Positions 8,340 through 15,404 of a stretch of 36,042 bases of DNA are shown here, piece after piece; position 1 is the stretch's first letter, and every line of letters begins with the position of its first letter. The translations under genes and the position numbers were made by a program. The notes under the pieces are model-generated. The model made no database searches, was not told the DNA's origin, and saw only the letters and a program-made list of their open reading frames with translations. The stretch comes from Betaproteobacteria bacterium (lineage in GTDB: Bacteria > Pseudomonadota > Gammaproteobacteria > Burkholderiales > Rhodocyclaceae), in contig JAPTVL010000495.1 of the NCBI GenBank assembly GCA_028065725.1, positions 1 through 36,042 of the forward strand, given 5' to 3'.

Positions 8340-8720
8340 ATGCCCACCGCCAAAATTATTACCAGCCCAGTCTGCAACGTCACTTGCTTCGAGCGGGAAA
8401 AGGTAGCCCGGATCAAGGCCGAGCTAGCGAAGGAGGAGCAGTTGCTGCCGCAACTGGCCGAGCTATATAAACTGCTGGGCAACGTCACGCGCCTAAAGAT
8501 ACTCCTCGCGCTCGCCCATGGCGAATTGTGTGTCTGCGACGTAGCGCACGTCCTTAACCTCACCGTCGCGGCGACCTCGCACCAGCTCAAGCTGCTGCGC
8601 AGCCAAGGCTGGCTCAGCATGCGCAACGACGGCAAGATGGTCTATTACCGGGTACACAGCGAGGGCCTGCTGAAGGCGCTTAGAGGCGACTTCTGTCTGC
8701 TGGAGGAGCGGCTGGCATGA
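8340..8720 (+). CDS. CadC-type ArsR/SmtB metalloregulator, copy 1
   Basis: This 126-residue winged-helix repressor is released from DNA by soft metal ions. It has the four-cysteine layout of CadC from S. aureus: an N-terminal pair C12/C16 (VCNVTC) and the helix pair C64/C66 (ELCVCD). Those ligands bind Cd, Pb or Bi in CadC, so a Cd/Pb/Zn response is likelier than arsenite. The recognition helix is TVAATSHQLKLLRSQG. It differs from copy 2 (15024-15404) at only six residues (8, 19, 33, 69, 73, 93). No ribosome-binding site is visible between operator and ATG, so the mRNA may be leaderless. Its stop overlaps the start of the MtrA-like gene (ATGA), which argues for joint expression. Confidence 0.92.
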   Translation: MPTAKIITSPVCNVTCFEREKVARIKAELAKEEQLLPQLAELYKLLGNVTRLKILLALAHGELCVCDVAHVLNLTVAATSHQLKLLRSQGWLSMRNDGKMVYYRVHSEGLLKALRGDFCLLEERLA

Positions 8721-9877
8721 ACGGACCAGCCGTCGAGAATCGGGCACTGGAGACGGTGTGCAGCGAACTTCGCAGCGCAATGGCGGCGAGCAAGTGCCAT
8801 CGTTGCGGCTGCTTTCAAGACACGGTGCGGACCCTCGAATTTTCCTCCGTCCTGCAGGGCAGGATCGGCCCGCAGCTCGCCGAGGCGCGTGCTCTCTACG
8901 AGCCGAAGCGCTACGACTGCCTGGGCTGCGAGGTGTGCTGGCCGGCGGTGGCCGCGAACGCGGCGGCCGAACTTGACCCGCTCCTGGCGCAGGCGAGCCA
9001 TTGCGCCACCGAAGAGCCGGCGTTGCGCGAGGGCTGGCCGCCGCTTCCCGGAGACTACCGCGTGCTGCGCTTCCAGGCACCGGTGGCGGTGTGCACGCTG
9101 AACTCCGACGCGCTCGTGGCCCGCTTGGCGGCCATGCGCCCGCCGGGCATGGCGATCGTCGGCAGCTTGCACACGGAGAACCTCGGCATCGAACACCTCA
9201 TCCGCAACCTGCTGCCCAATCCGAGCGTACGCTACCTCGTTGTCTGTGGCGAAGACACGCGCAAGGCGATCGGCCATTTGCCCGGACAATCGCTGGTCAG
9301 CCTCGTGTCGCACGGTCTCGACGAGAGTGGGCGCATCCGCAACGCCCAAGGCAAGCGGCCGGTCATCAAGAACGTGTGCCGGGAGCAGGTCGAAGTCTTC
9401 CGCCGCCGCGTCCAGGCGATCGACCTGATCGGCGAAACCGATGTCGGGACGATTGCCGAGGCGATCGCACATGCCGCCGCCAACGACCCGGGAGCGGCGA
9501 CGGATCTCGTTCCCGAGGCGGTGCAGGTTCCCGTCGAGCAGGCGTTGGAGCCGGCACGCCTGGTGTCCGATCCGAAGGGCTACTTGGTGATCTATCCAGA
9601 CCGTCGGCGCCACCTCTTGGTGCTGGAACACTACGCCAACAACGGCGTGCTCACCCGCATTTTCGAAGGCGCGACGCCGACTGCCTTGTACGCGACCGTG
9701 ATCGCGGAAGAACTTATCAGCCGCCTCGATCACGCCGCCTATATCGGGCGTGAGCTGGCGCGGGCGGAAAACGCTCTGCTCACGGGTGGCGACTACGTGC
9801 AGGATCGTGCGCCGGGTGAGGAAGACGCTGCCGCATCGGTCTGCGCTGTCGATGCAAGCTGCGGTTGTGCGGCATAG
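8717..9877 (+). CDS. MtrA-like corrinoid-type protein with Cys-rich N-terminus and DUF4346-like C-terminus
   Basis: The central region (about residues 105-250) closely follows MtrA, the cobalamin-carrying subunit of the archaeal methyl-H4MPT:CoM methyltransferase: EGWPPLPGDY, PVAVCTLNS, TENLGIEHLIRNLLPNP, YLVVCGED, GHLPGQSL, IDLIGETDV. H187 in GHLPGQ lines up with the histidine that coordinates cobalt in archaeal MtrA (His84). Ahead of this is a cysteine domain, CHRCGC (C27, C30, C32) and CLGCEVCWP (C68, C71, C74), suited to an iron-sulfur cluster or zinc. After it (about 280-365) comes a DUF4346-like domain (DPKGYLVIYPD, DHAAYIGRELARAE), then a tail with C376, C382 and C384. No membrane helix or signal peptide is seen, so it is probably cytoplasmic. 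It is translationally coupled to a CadC-type repressor. The homology is strong; corrinoid binding and any methyl transfer to metals are inference. Confidence 0.82.
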   Translation: MNGPAVENRALETVCSELRSAMAASKCHRCGCFQDTVRTLEFSSVLQGRIGPQLAEARALYEPKRYDCLGCEVCWPAVAANAAAELDPLLAQASHCATEEPALREGWPPLPGDYRVLRFQAPVAVCTLNSDALVARLAAMRPPGMAIVGSLHTENLGIEHLIRNLLPNPSVRYLVVCGEDTRKAIGHLPGQSLVSLVSHGLDESGRIRNAQGKRPVIKNVCREQVEVFRRRVQAIDLIGETDVGTIAEAIAHAAANDPGAATDLVPEAVQVPVEQALEPARLVSDPKGYLVIYPDRRRHLLVLEHYANNGVLTRIFEGATPTALYATVIAEELISRLDHAAYIGRELARAENALLTGGDYVQDRAPGEEDAAASVCAVDASCGCAA

Positions 9878-9911
9878 CGGTTGCCATCGAATGCAGGCGC
9901 TCGATGAGAAC

Positions 9912-10154
9912 ATGAAAAAATGTTTCTGGATGTCCTGTACCGGTGCCGTCCTGATCGCCTTCACTGCCGTAGCAGGCGTTTTTCTGTTCGCCGAACACCG
10001 CGCCCGCTTGTGGGAGTTCGCGCCTTACCTGTTGTTGCTCGCCTGTCCGCTAATGCACCTATTCGGGCACGGGGGCCACGGCGCAAACGGCGGTCATACG
10101 CAGGGTGCGGGTCGGCAGGCGGGAGTTGGTCGCCGAAAGGAAGGCAATGACTGA
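9912..10154 (+). CDS. DUF2933 family small membrane protein
   Basis: This is an 80-residue protein with two hydrophobic helices (about residues 8-27 and 34-50) joined by AEHRARLWEFAPYL. The second helix ends in CPLMHLFGHGGHG, the conserved Cys-Pro-Leu-Met-His motif with trailing histidines of the DUF2933 family. Such proteins are often found beside metal-resistance genes, and the His/Met/Cys cluster suggests metal contact, but no function is established to my knowledge. It lies 34 bases after the MtrA-like gene and overlaps the ccmG-like gene by eight bases, so it belongs to the same transcript. Confidence 0.75.
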   Translation: MKKCFWMSCTGAVLIAFTAVAGVFLFAEHRARLWEFAPYLLLLACPLMHLFGHGGHGANGGHTQGAGRQAGVGRRKEGND

Positions 10155-10722
10155 AGATATCGTCGCAGGTGCCGCGCGCGCGCCGGGGAACCCCCCCCGG
10201 CTGGCAGGGTACATACCACTCCTTGTGTTTTTTGTGATGGCAGTGTTCCTCGCCATCGGCCTCACCATGAACCCAAGGGACATTCCCTCGCCACTCATTG
10301 GCAAGCCGGTGCCTGAATTCAGCCTGCCTCCGGTCAAAGGACGCGAGCTGGGGCTTTCGAGCGCCGACCTCCGCAGCGAGGTGTCGCTCGTCAACGTGTT
10401 CGCCTCATGGTGCGTCGCCTGCCGCGAAGAGCACCCGGTCCTAATGGGACTGCGGGAAAAGGGCCTCGTCCCGATCCACGGGATCAACTACAAGGACAAG
10501 CCCGATGATGCGCAGGCTTGGTTGAACGAACTGGGTGATCCCTATACGCGCACCGGGGCGGACATTTCCGGTCGGGTGGCGATTGATTGGGGCGTTTACG
10601 GCGTCCCCGAGACCTACGTAATCGACCGCGACGGCCGCATTGCCTATAAGCATTTCGGAGCGATGACGCCGGAGGCGCTGCGCGACACGATCATGCCGAT
10701 CATCAACAAACTGCAGAAATGA
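10147..10722 (+). CDS. ccmG: CcmG/DsbE-type membrane-anchored thioredoxin
   Basis: This 191-residue protein has an N-terminal anchor helix (about residues 20-41) and a periplasmic thioredoxin fold with active site WCVAC (SWCVACREEHP). The CcmG traits are visible: IGKPVPEFSLPP, the EEHP after the active site, INYKDKPDDAQAWL, and the cis-proline loop GVYGVPETYVID. CcmG reduces apocytochrome c cysteines before haem attachment, but no other ccm genes are present. Here it is more likely an outlet for reductant from the CcdA encoded next. The start at 10147 overlaps the DUF2933 gene. Confidence 0.88.
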   Translation: MTEDIVAGAARAPGNPPRLAGYIPLLVFFVMAVFLAIGLTMNPRDIPSPLIGKPVPEFSLPPVKGRELGLSSADLRSEVSLVNVFASWCVACREEHPVLMGLREKGLVPIHGINYKDKPDDAQAWLNELGDPYTRTGADISGRVAIDWGVYGVPETYVIDRDGRIAYKHFGAMTPEALRDTIMPIINKLQK

Positions 10723-10803
10723 TCGTCGCGAAGTCCATTGCAGGTCGCGACGCCAGTCTTTCGTGGTACCGGAATCCAGGCCGCACCCACCCGTAGAATG
10801 CCC

Positions 10804-11544
10804 ATGACTGAATTAACCGCAATCGCAATTCTGACGGCGTTCGGCGCCGGGATCATATCGTTCCTGTCCCCGTGTGTACTGCCCCTGGTGCCGGGCTATA
10901 TCTCCTATGTGGCCGGCGACACCCTCTCGCATGCCCATCACCCGGACGATCGCGCGCAACGTCTCTCGGTACTCGGGTTGAGCTTCTGCTTCGTCGCCGG
11001 ATTCTCGACGGTATTCATCGCGCTCGGCGCAGGCGCAACCGCGCTCGGGCAACTGCTGCTGCGCTACAGGTACGAGGCGAATATCGTCGGCGGCGTCATC
11101 GTAATCATTTTCGGCCTTTTCATGGTAGGAATGTTGAAGCTGCCCTGGTTGCAGCGCGACCTGCGCATTCACGCCAATATCAAAGGGGCCCGCCCGCTTG
11201 GGGCGTATCTCATCGGACTGGCGTTTGCGTTCGGCTGGACTCCATGCATCGGACCGGTGCTGGGCGTGATTCTTACGGTCAGTGCGGTTGCAGCCACGGT
11301 TTCCAGTGGCGTTGCCCTGCTCGGTGCCTACTCGCTCGGGCTGGGAATTCCTTTTGTGGCCACCGCGGTATTCGCGGGCGCGCTGCTGAAATGGCTGAAG
11401 TCGATGCGACGCATCGGGCGATGGCTGCAGATCGGTGCGGGCGCCGGCATGGTGTTCATGGGGTTTGCCATGATTACCGGCATGCTCTCGTCGTTTGCTT
11501 TTTGGCTTCTCAACACGTTTCCGGCGTTCGCGGGCATCGGATAG
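10804..11544 (+). CDS. ccdA: CcdA-family transmembrane thiol-disulfide carrier
   Basis: This 246-residue protein has six hydrophobic helices and the two intramembrane cysteine motifs of the CcdA/DsbD-beta family, SPCVLPLVPGY near the start and TPCIGPVLG in the middle. CcdA takes electrons from cytoplasmic thioredoxin and hands them to periplasmic thioredoxin-like proteins. Flanking genes encode plausible acceptors (CcmG upstream, DsbC downstream). An alternative in-frame ATG lies two codons upstream at 10798. An 81-base gap without a recognisable gene separates it from ccmG. Confidence 0.9.
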   Translation: MTELTAIAILTAFGAGIISFLSPCVLPLVPGYISYVAGDTLSHAHHPDDRAQRLSVLGLSFCFVAGFSTVFIALGAGATALGQLLLRYRYEANIVGGVIVIIFGLFMVGMLKLPWLQRDLRIHANIKGARPLGAYLIGLAFAFGWTPCIGPVLGVILTVSAVAATVSSGVALLGAYSLGLGIPFVATAVFAGALLKWLKSMRRIGRWLQIGAGAGMVFMGFAMITGMLSSFAFWLLNTFPAFAGIG

Positions 11545-11564
11545 TCGGCCGGCTCGGAGCCATT

Positions 11565-12311
11565 GTGATAACGAATATCGGCAAGGCCATCCTCGCGGCA
11601 ATCGCCGCCGCGACCTTGGTTGTCTTCGCAGCCGCCGCGCAAGCCGATGAAGCGGCAGTCCGGCGCCTGATTGACTCGAAGCTGCCCCCCGGGGGCAAAG
11701 TCGAGAGCGTGCGCAAGACCCCCTACGCGGATCTCTACGAAGTCTCGATCGGCTCCGCAGACGGTCCGGTAATCTACTACGTCGATAGCGCCGCCACTGT
11801 AATCATCACCGGCAGCGTCATCGACGCCAAGACCGGCCGCAATCTGACCGAGGCGCGGCAGCGCAAGCTCTCCGCCGTTAAATGGGAGAGCTTGCCGCTC
11901 GAGTATGCAGTGACCACCCTCCGGGGAAACGGCCGACGCAAGATCGCCGTGTTCTCGGACCCGAACTGCCCGTTTTGCAAACGCTTCGAGACAACGTTGG
12001 ACAAGATCGACGACATTTCCGTGCACATTTTCCTGTACCCGGTAATCAAGCCCGAATCGGTGTCTCTGACGAAATCGGTGTGGTGCTCCAAGGACCGTGC
12101 CAAGGCGTGGAACGATCTCATGCTTCGCGGCGTTCGGCCGCAGGCCGCGCCTGACTGTGATACTCCCGTCGAAAAACTAATCGAACTTGGCCGCCGCCTC
12201 GGCGCAACCTCGACCCCGACGTGGTTCCTCGCCAACGGGGAGCGTTACCAAGGAGCACTGCCGCTCGAGCAGGTTCGTGTCTTGCTGGACGAGGCATCGC
12301 CGCGGCGGTGA
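11565..12311 (+). CDS. dsbC: DsbC-type periplasmic disulfide isomerase
   Basis: This 248-residue protein has a signal peptide (about residues 1-24, ending AAQA). An N-terminal dimerisation domain contains LPPGGKVESVRKTPYADLYE and the IITGSVIDAKTGRNLTE segment. The C-terminal thioredoxin domain has active site CPFC (FSDPNCPFCKRF) and cis-proline STPTW. Two further cysteines (VWCSKDRAKAW and PDCDTP) correspond to the structural disulfide of DsbC. It repairs wrong disulfides and is kept reduced by DsbD/CcdA-type proteins, here CcdA encoded 20 bases upstream. The start is GTG at 11565, chosen because it precedes the signal peptide and follows a GGAG site. Confidence 0.88.
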   Translation: MITNIGKAILAAIAAATLVVFAAAAQADEAAVRRLIDSKLPPGGKVESVRKTPYADLYEVSIGSADGPVIYYVDSAATVIITGSVIDAKTGRNLTEARQRKLSAVKWESLPLEYAVTTLRGNGRRKIAVFSDPNCPFCKRFETTLDKIDDISVHIFLYPVIKPESVSLTKSVWCSKDRAKAWNDLMLRGVRPQAAPDCDTPVEKLIELGRRLGATSTPTWFLANGERYQGALPLEQVRVLLDEASPRR

Positions 12312-12400
12312 GCCCGTTGCGAAGCGGTTCCGTTAACGCTGGATAGGCGGTTGCGGTTCGGGAACGATGGGCCGGTCCGGCCGACATGGGCTCATGCTAG

Positions 12401-12559
12401 GGCACGATCATCGCCGCTTTGGTGCGCGACGAAGAGGTGCTGATGGCCCACCATGACCTGGTGATCCAGGCCGGCGAGCACGCCATTGTCGTCGTCACCA
12501 ACAAGGAAATGGTGCCCAAGGTGGAAAAACTGTTCCAGGTCAGCGCGGGCTTTCTCTGA
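12401..12559 (+). pseudogene. C-terminal remnant of TrkA (potassium uptake regulator)
   Basis: From 12401 one frame reads GTIIAALVRDEEVLMAHHD, then VIQAGEHAIVVV, and ends KVEKLFQVSAGFL. This is the last 52 residues of TrkA, the second TrkA-C domain, and it ends just before trkH as an intact trkA often does. A stop codon lies immediately upstream in frame (12398-12400), so the rest of trkA is missing. The 90 bases between dsbC and this fragment hold nothing I recognise. The nucleotide-binding domains that gate TrkH are absent from this window. Confidence 0.75.
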
Positions 12560-12570
12560 GTTAGCCTCCC

Positions 12571-14028
12571 ATGGTTCGAATTCTTGCCGTTCTCAACGTG
12601 CTGAGCTTGGTGATCATGGCTTTCGCTCTGTGCCTGTTTTTTCCGCTCGCCTGGTCCTTCCTCCTCGGCGATGCCGCGCAGACCGCCTACTACGAAGCCA
12701 TTGCGCTGACCGCGTTTGCCGGCGCGGTGCTCTGGATGATGACGAAGAAGAAGCGGCGCGAGTTGCAGCCGCGCGACGGGTTCCTGCTGGTGGCGCTGGT
12801 ATGGACCCTGCTGCCCGCCTTCGCCACGCTGCCGCTGCTGTTCTATCTGCCGGGGCTATCCTTCACCGACGCCTATTTCGAGACGGTTTCCGGGCTTACC
12901 ACCACCGGGGCGACGGTGCTCTCCGGCCTGGACCAGTTGCCGCCCTCGATCAACATCTGGCGCACGTTTCTCGTCTGGATCGGCGGGATGGGCGTAATCG
13001 TACTGGCGGTGGCGATCCTGCCGCTCCTCGGCGTCGGCGGCAGCCAGATGTACAAGTCTGAGACGCCCGGTCCGATGAAAGACACGAAACTGACGCCGCG
13101 CATCGCCGAAACCGCGAAGGGACTTTGGCTGGTGTATCTTTGCATCACCATCGCCTGCATCCTGTGCTACCGGCTCGCCGGTATGAACTGGCTCGACGCC
13201 ATGATGCATGCATTCTCCACCATCGGCCTGGGCGGTTTCTCTTCGCACGACGCGAGCTATGGCCACTGGGACTCGCCCGCGATCGAGGCCGTGGCGATCT
13301 ATTTCATGCTGCTTGCCGGAATCAACTTCGGCACGCACTTTCTCGCCTGGCGGCGTTGGAGCTTCGTCCCGTACGCGCGCGATCCCGAGGTCGGACTGTA
13401 TCTGCTGGTGGTGATCGGCAGCGTGTTGGGTATCGCGTATTTCCTGCTCGCCAACCAGACCTACGCGAGCTTCTGGACGGCACTGCGCTATTCGGCGTTC
13501 AACGTCGTCTCCATCGCCACCACGGCAGGTTTTTCCAACACCGACTACAACCTGTGGCCGATTTTCGCGCCGGTGTGGATGCTGTTTCTGTGCGGTTTTT
13601 GCACCTGCTCCGGCTCGACCGGCGGCGGCATCAAGATGATCCGCGCCGAGTTGATGGCGCGCCAGGCGGTGCGCGAACTGACGCGCATCATCCATCCTCG
13701 CGCGGTGGTGCCGGTGAAACTGGCGGGCATGCGGGTCGAGAACAACATCATCTTCGCGGTGCTCGCCTTCATTCTGATCTATGTCGGCTCGTTCGTTGCG
13801 ATGACCATGTTGCTCGCCGCGTCGGGCCTGGACATCATCACTGCGTTTTCGGCGGTGATCGCCTGCATCAACAACACCGGACCGGGCTTGGGCCAGGTGG
13901 GGCCCGGGACGACCTATGCGTCGCTGAACGATTTCCAGACCTGGATCTGCATCATCGCAATGTTGCTCGGCCGGCTGGAATTGTTCACCCTGCTGGTCGT
14001 GTTCAGGCCCGGGTTCTGGCGCAGGTGA
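12571..14028 (+). CDS. trkH: TrkH/TrkG potassium uptake channel
   Basis: This 485-residue membrane protein contains the four selectivity-filter loops of the Trk/Ktr/HKT superfamily, each with its key glycine: TTTGAT, STIGLGG, TTAGFSN and NNTGPGLG. Around ten helices are visible and the CSGSTGGGIKMIR segment after the third pore loop is typical of TrkH. It imports potassium when complexed with TrkA; only the tail of trkA remains here, so a trkA elsewhere would be needed. It starts 11 bases after the trkA fragment's stop codon and has no obvious promoter of its own. Confidence 0.93.
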   Translation: MVRILAVLNVLSLVIMAFALCLFFPLAWSFLLGDAAQTAYYEAIALTAFAGAVLWMMTKKKRRELQPRDGFLLVALVWTLLPAFATLPLLFYLPGLSFTDAYFETVSGLTTTGATVLSGLDQLPPSINIWRTFLVWIGGMGVIVLAVAILPLLGVGGSQMYKSETPGPMKDTKLTPRIAETAKGLWLVYLCITIACILCYRLAGMNWLDAMMHAFSTIGLGGFSSHDASYGHWDSPAIEAVAIYFMLLAGINFGTHFLAWRRWSFVPYARDPEVGLYLLVVIGSVLGIAYFLLANQTYASFWTALRYSAFNVVSIATTAGFSNTDYNLWPIFAPVWMLFLCGFCTCSGSTGGGIKMIRAELMARQAVRELTRIIHPRAVVPVKLAGMRVENNIIFAVLAFILIYVGSFVAMTMLLAASGLDIITAFSAVIACINNTGPGLGQVGPGTTYASLNDFQTWICIIAMLLGRLELFTLLVVFRPGFWRR

Positions 14029-14180
14029 TCAGCGCAGCAGCTCGAACGAAGTGAGGAACATGTCGATGTCGGCGATGGCCAGGCCATCGCGGGAACGATA
14101 GGAAATTCAATCCTGCTCTTATAGTGGCGCGCGAGGGCCAGACCCAAGCCGCTCGACGCGCCAGTGATGACCACACGCAA
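14029..14180 (-). pseudogene. Debris of a short-chain dehydrogenase gene (N-terminal end) plus an unrecognised 3' tail
   Basis: Reading down from a TTG at 14180, the first 20 codons (to about 14121) are the Rossmann start of an SDR enzyme, RVVITGASSGLGLALARHY, with the TGxxxGxG cofactor motif. Homology then ends. Closer to trkH another frame ends in ADIDMFLTSFELLR before a stop at 14029-14031; I do not recognise it. The SDR start lies 11 bases after the dsbA stop. The fragment looks like the two ends left by a deletion of the SDR gene and whatever followed it. Confidence 0.6.
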
Positions 14181-14190
14181 TTGCTTAATC

Positions 14191-14811
14191 TCAGCGGGTG
14201 TGCGCCTTGCGTGCCATCGCGATCACCTCGCTCAACACGCGGACGGTGTCCGCCGGTTGCAAGTCGGTGATCAGATATTTGCCGTCCACCACAAGGGTCG
14301 GGGTGCCGTTGATGCCATAGCTGCGGATCATTTGCCTGGCGCGCGCCACCTTGCTTTGTATGGAGAACGAATTGTAAGCGGCGGAGAATCTCGCGCGATC
14401 CACGCCGTGCTTGGCCACGAAGTCGCTAATCTTGGCTTCGTCGTTTATGTCCAATTTCTCCACATTCCAGGCGCGATACAGCGCGTCATGCAAGTGTTGT
14501 CGCTGTCCCAAACTTTCGAGGGCGTAGTAAGTCCGCGCCATCGGTTCCGAGGAATCACGGAAGATGGTGGGCACTAAGGTCATCTCCACATCTTTAGGCA
14601 TGGTCTTCTCCCACGCGCTCAACAGCGGGTGAAGATTGAAGCAGTGCGAGCAGCCGTAAAAGAAGAATTCCAGCACTTCGATTTTTTTGGTGCCGGTCGG
14701 TTGCGATGGATTCAACAACTGGTAATCCCTGCCGGGTTCCACTGCGGCAAACGCCGCGCCGCTGATGAATAGTGCCGCTGCAACCAACAAACTTTTGGTC
14801 AATTTATTCAT
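14191..14811 (-). CDS. dsbA: DsbA-type periplasmic thiol oxidase
   Basis: This 206-residue protein has a signal peptide (MNKLTKSLLVAAALFISGAAFA). The mature part opens GRDYQLLNPSQP and carries the active site CSHC (FFFYGCSHCFNLHP) and cis-proline TPTLVVDGKY. It introduces disulfides into exported proteins. The CSHC dipeptide differs from the usual CPHC of E. coli DsbA, which may change its redox potential. The start at 14811 is supported by an AGGAGG site and the signal peptide. It is the only gene in the 8.3-22.4 kb region on the minus strand and is divergent from the second metalloregulator, sharing its 212-base promoter region. Confidence 0.9.
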   Translation of the reverse strand: MNKLTKSLLVAAALFISGAAFAAVEPGRDYQLLNPSQPTGTKKIEVLEFFFYGCSHCFNLHPLLSAWEKTMPKDVEMTLVPTIFRDSSEPMARTYYALESLGQRQHLHDALYRAWNVEKLDINDEAKISDFVAKHGVDRARFSAAYNSFSIQSKVARARQMIRSYGINGTPTLVVDGKYLITDLQPADTVRVLSEVIAMARKAHTR

Positions 14812-14982
14812 GTTTGCCCTCCTGTAGAAATGGAAAATATGGGTGCCCATAAGCTTATTGCGCCCGCATTGGAGTGCCGTCCACCCCGTTTCAGAAAGCT
14901 GCGCACGCAATTCGTCTCACCCGTGCTTGGCCGAGTTCTCCGATGCGCATGGCGGCTTTTCTTGCGCTGTCAGCCACACTCA

Positions 14983-15016
14983 GTGTATCATTATCGCAAT
15001 TGTCTAAATGATACAC
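14983..15016. promoter_or_regulatory. Perfect inverted-repeat operator before repressor 2
   Basis: GTGTATCATT (14983-14992) and AATGATACAC (15007-15016) form a perfect ten-base inverted repeat with a 14-base spacer. Imperfect 12-2-12-like operators are usual for ArsR/SmtB proteins; this site has the same outer AT-rich half-sites. It ends eight bases before the ATG of the regulator, which leaves no room for a normal leader. It also lies in the region shared with dsbA. Confidence 0.75.
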
Positions 15017-15023
15017 GCTCCCG

Positions 15024-15404
15024 ATGCCCACTGCAAAAATCATTGCCAGCCCAGTCTGCAACGTCACCTGTTTCGAGCAGGAGAAAGTCGCCCGGATCAA
15101 AGCCGAGCTGGCGAAGGAGGGGCAATTGCTGCCGCAACTGGCCGAGCTATACAAGCTGCTGGGCAACGTCACGCGCCTGAAGATACTGCTCGCGCTCGCC
15201 CATGGCGAGTTGTGTGTCTGCGACGTGTCCCATGTCTTGGGACTGACCGTCGCCGCCACCTCGCACCAGCTCAAGCTGCTGCGCAGCCAAGGCTGGCTCA
15301 CCATGCGCAACGACGGCAAGATGGTCTATTACCGGGTGCACAGCGAGGGTCTCCTAAAGGCGCTCAGGGGCGACTTCTGTCTGCTGGAGGAGCGCTTGGC
15401 ATGA
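15024..15404 (+). CDS. CadC-type ArsR/SmtB metalloregulator, copy 2
   Basis: This 126-residue repressor is 95% identical to copy 1 (8340-8720) and has the same four CadC-type cysteines, C12, C16, C64 and C66. Conserved features are the TSHQLKLLRSQGW recognition helix and the MVYYRVHSEG wing. The similarity continues about 80 bases upstream through the operator, so this is a segmental duplication rather than two independent acquisitions. Its stop overlaps the ATPase start by four bases (ATGA), so it should sense the metal that the ATPase exports. There is no visible Shine-Dalgarno site. Confidence 0.93.
   Translation: MPTAKIIASPVCNVTCFEQEKVARIKAELAKEGQLLPQLAELYKLLGNVTRLKILLALAHGELCVCDVSHVLGLTVAATSHQLKLLRSQGWLTMRNDGKMVYYRVHSEGLLKALRGDFCLLEERLA

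Noticed and set aside
9526..9877. Separate gene for the DUF4346-like part of the MtrA-like protein
   Set aside because: The frame is continuous from 8717 with no stop or new ribosome-binding site, so it is a domain of one protein.
8645..9964. Long minus-strand frame (439 codons) opposite the MtrA-like gene
   Set aside because: No family motif; the plus-strand gene has strong domain matches and is coupled to the repressor.
10147..12311. Cytochrome c maturation locus
   Set aside because: CcmG and CcdA occur, but no CcmA-F, CcmH or apocytochrome genes are present, so a general thiol role is more likely.
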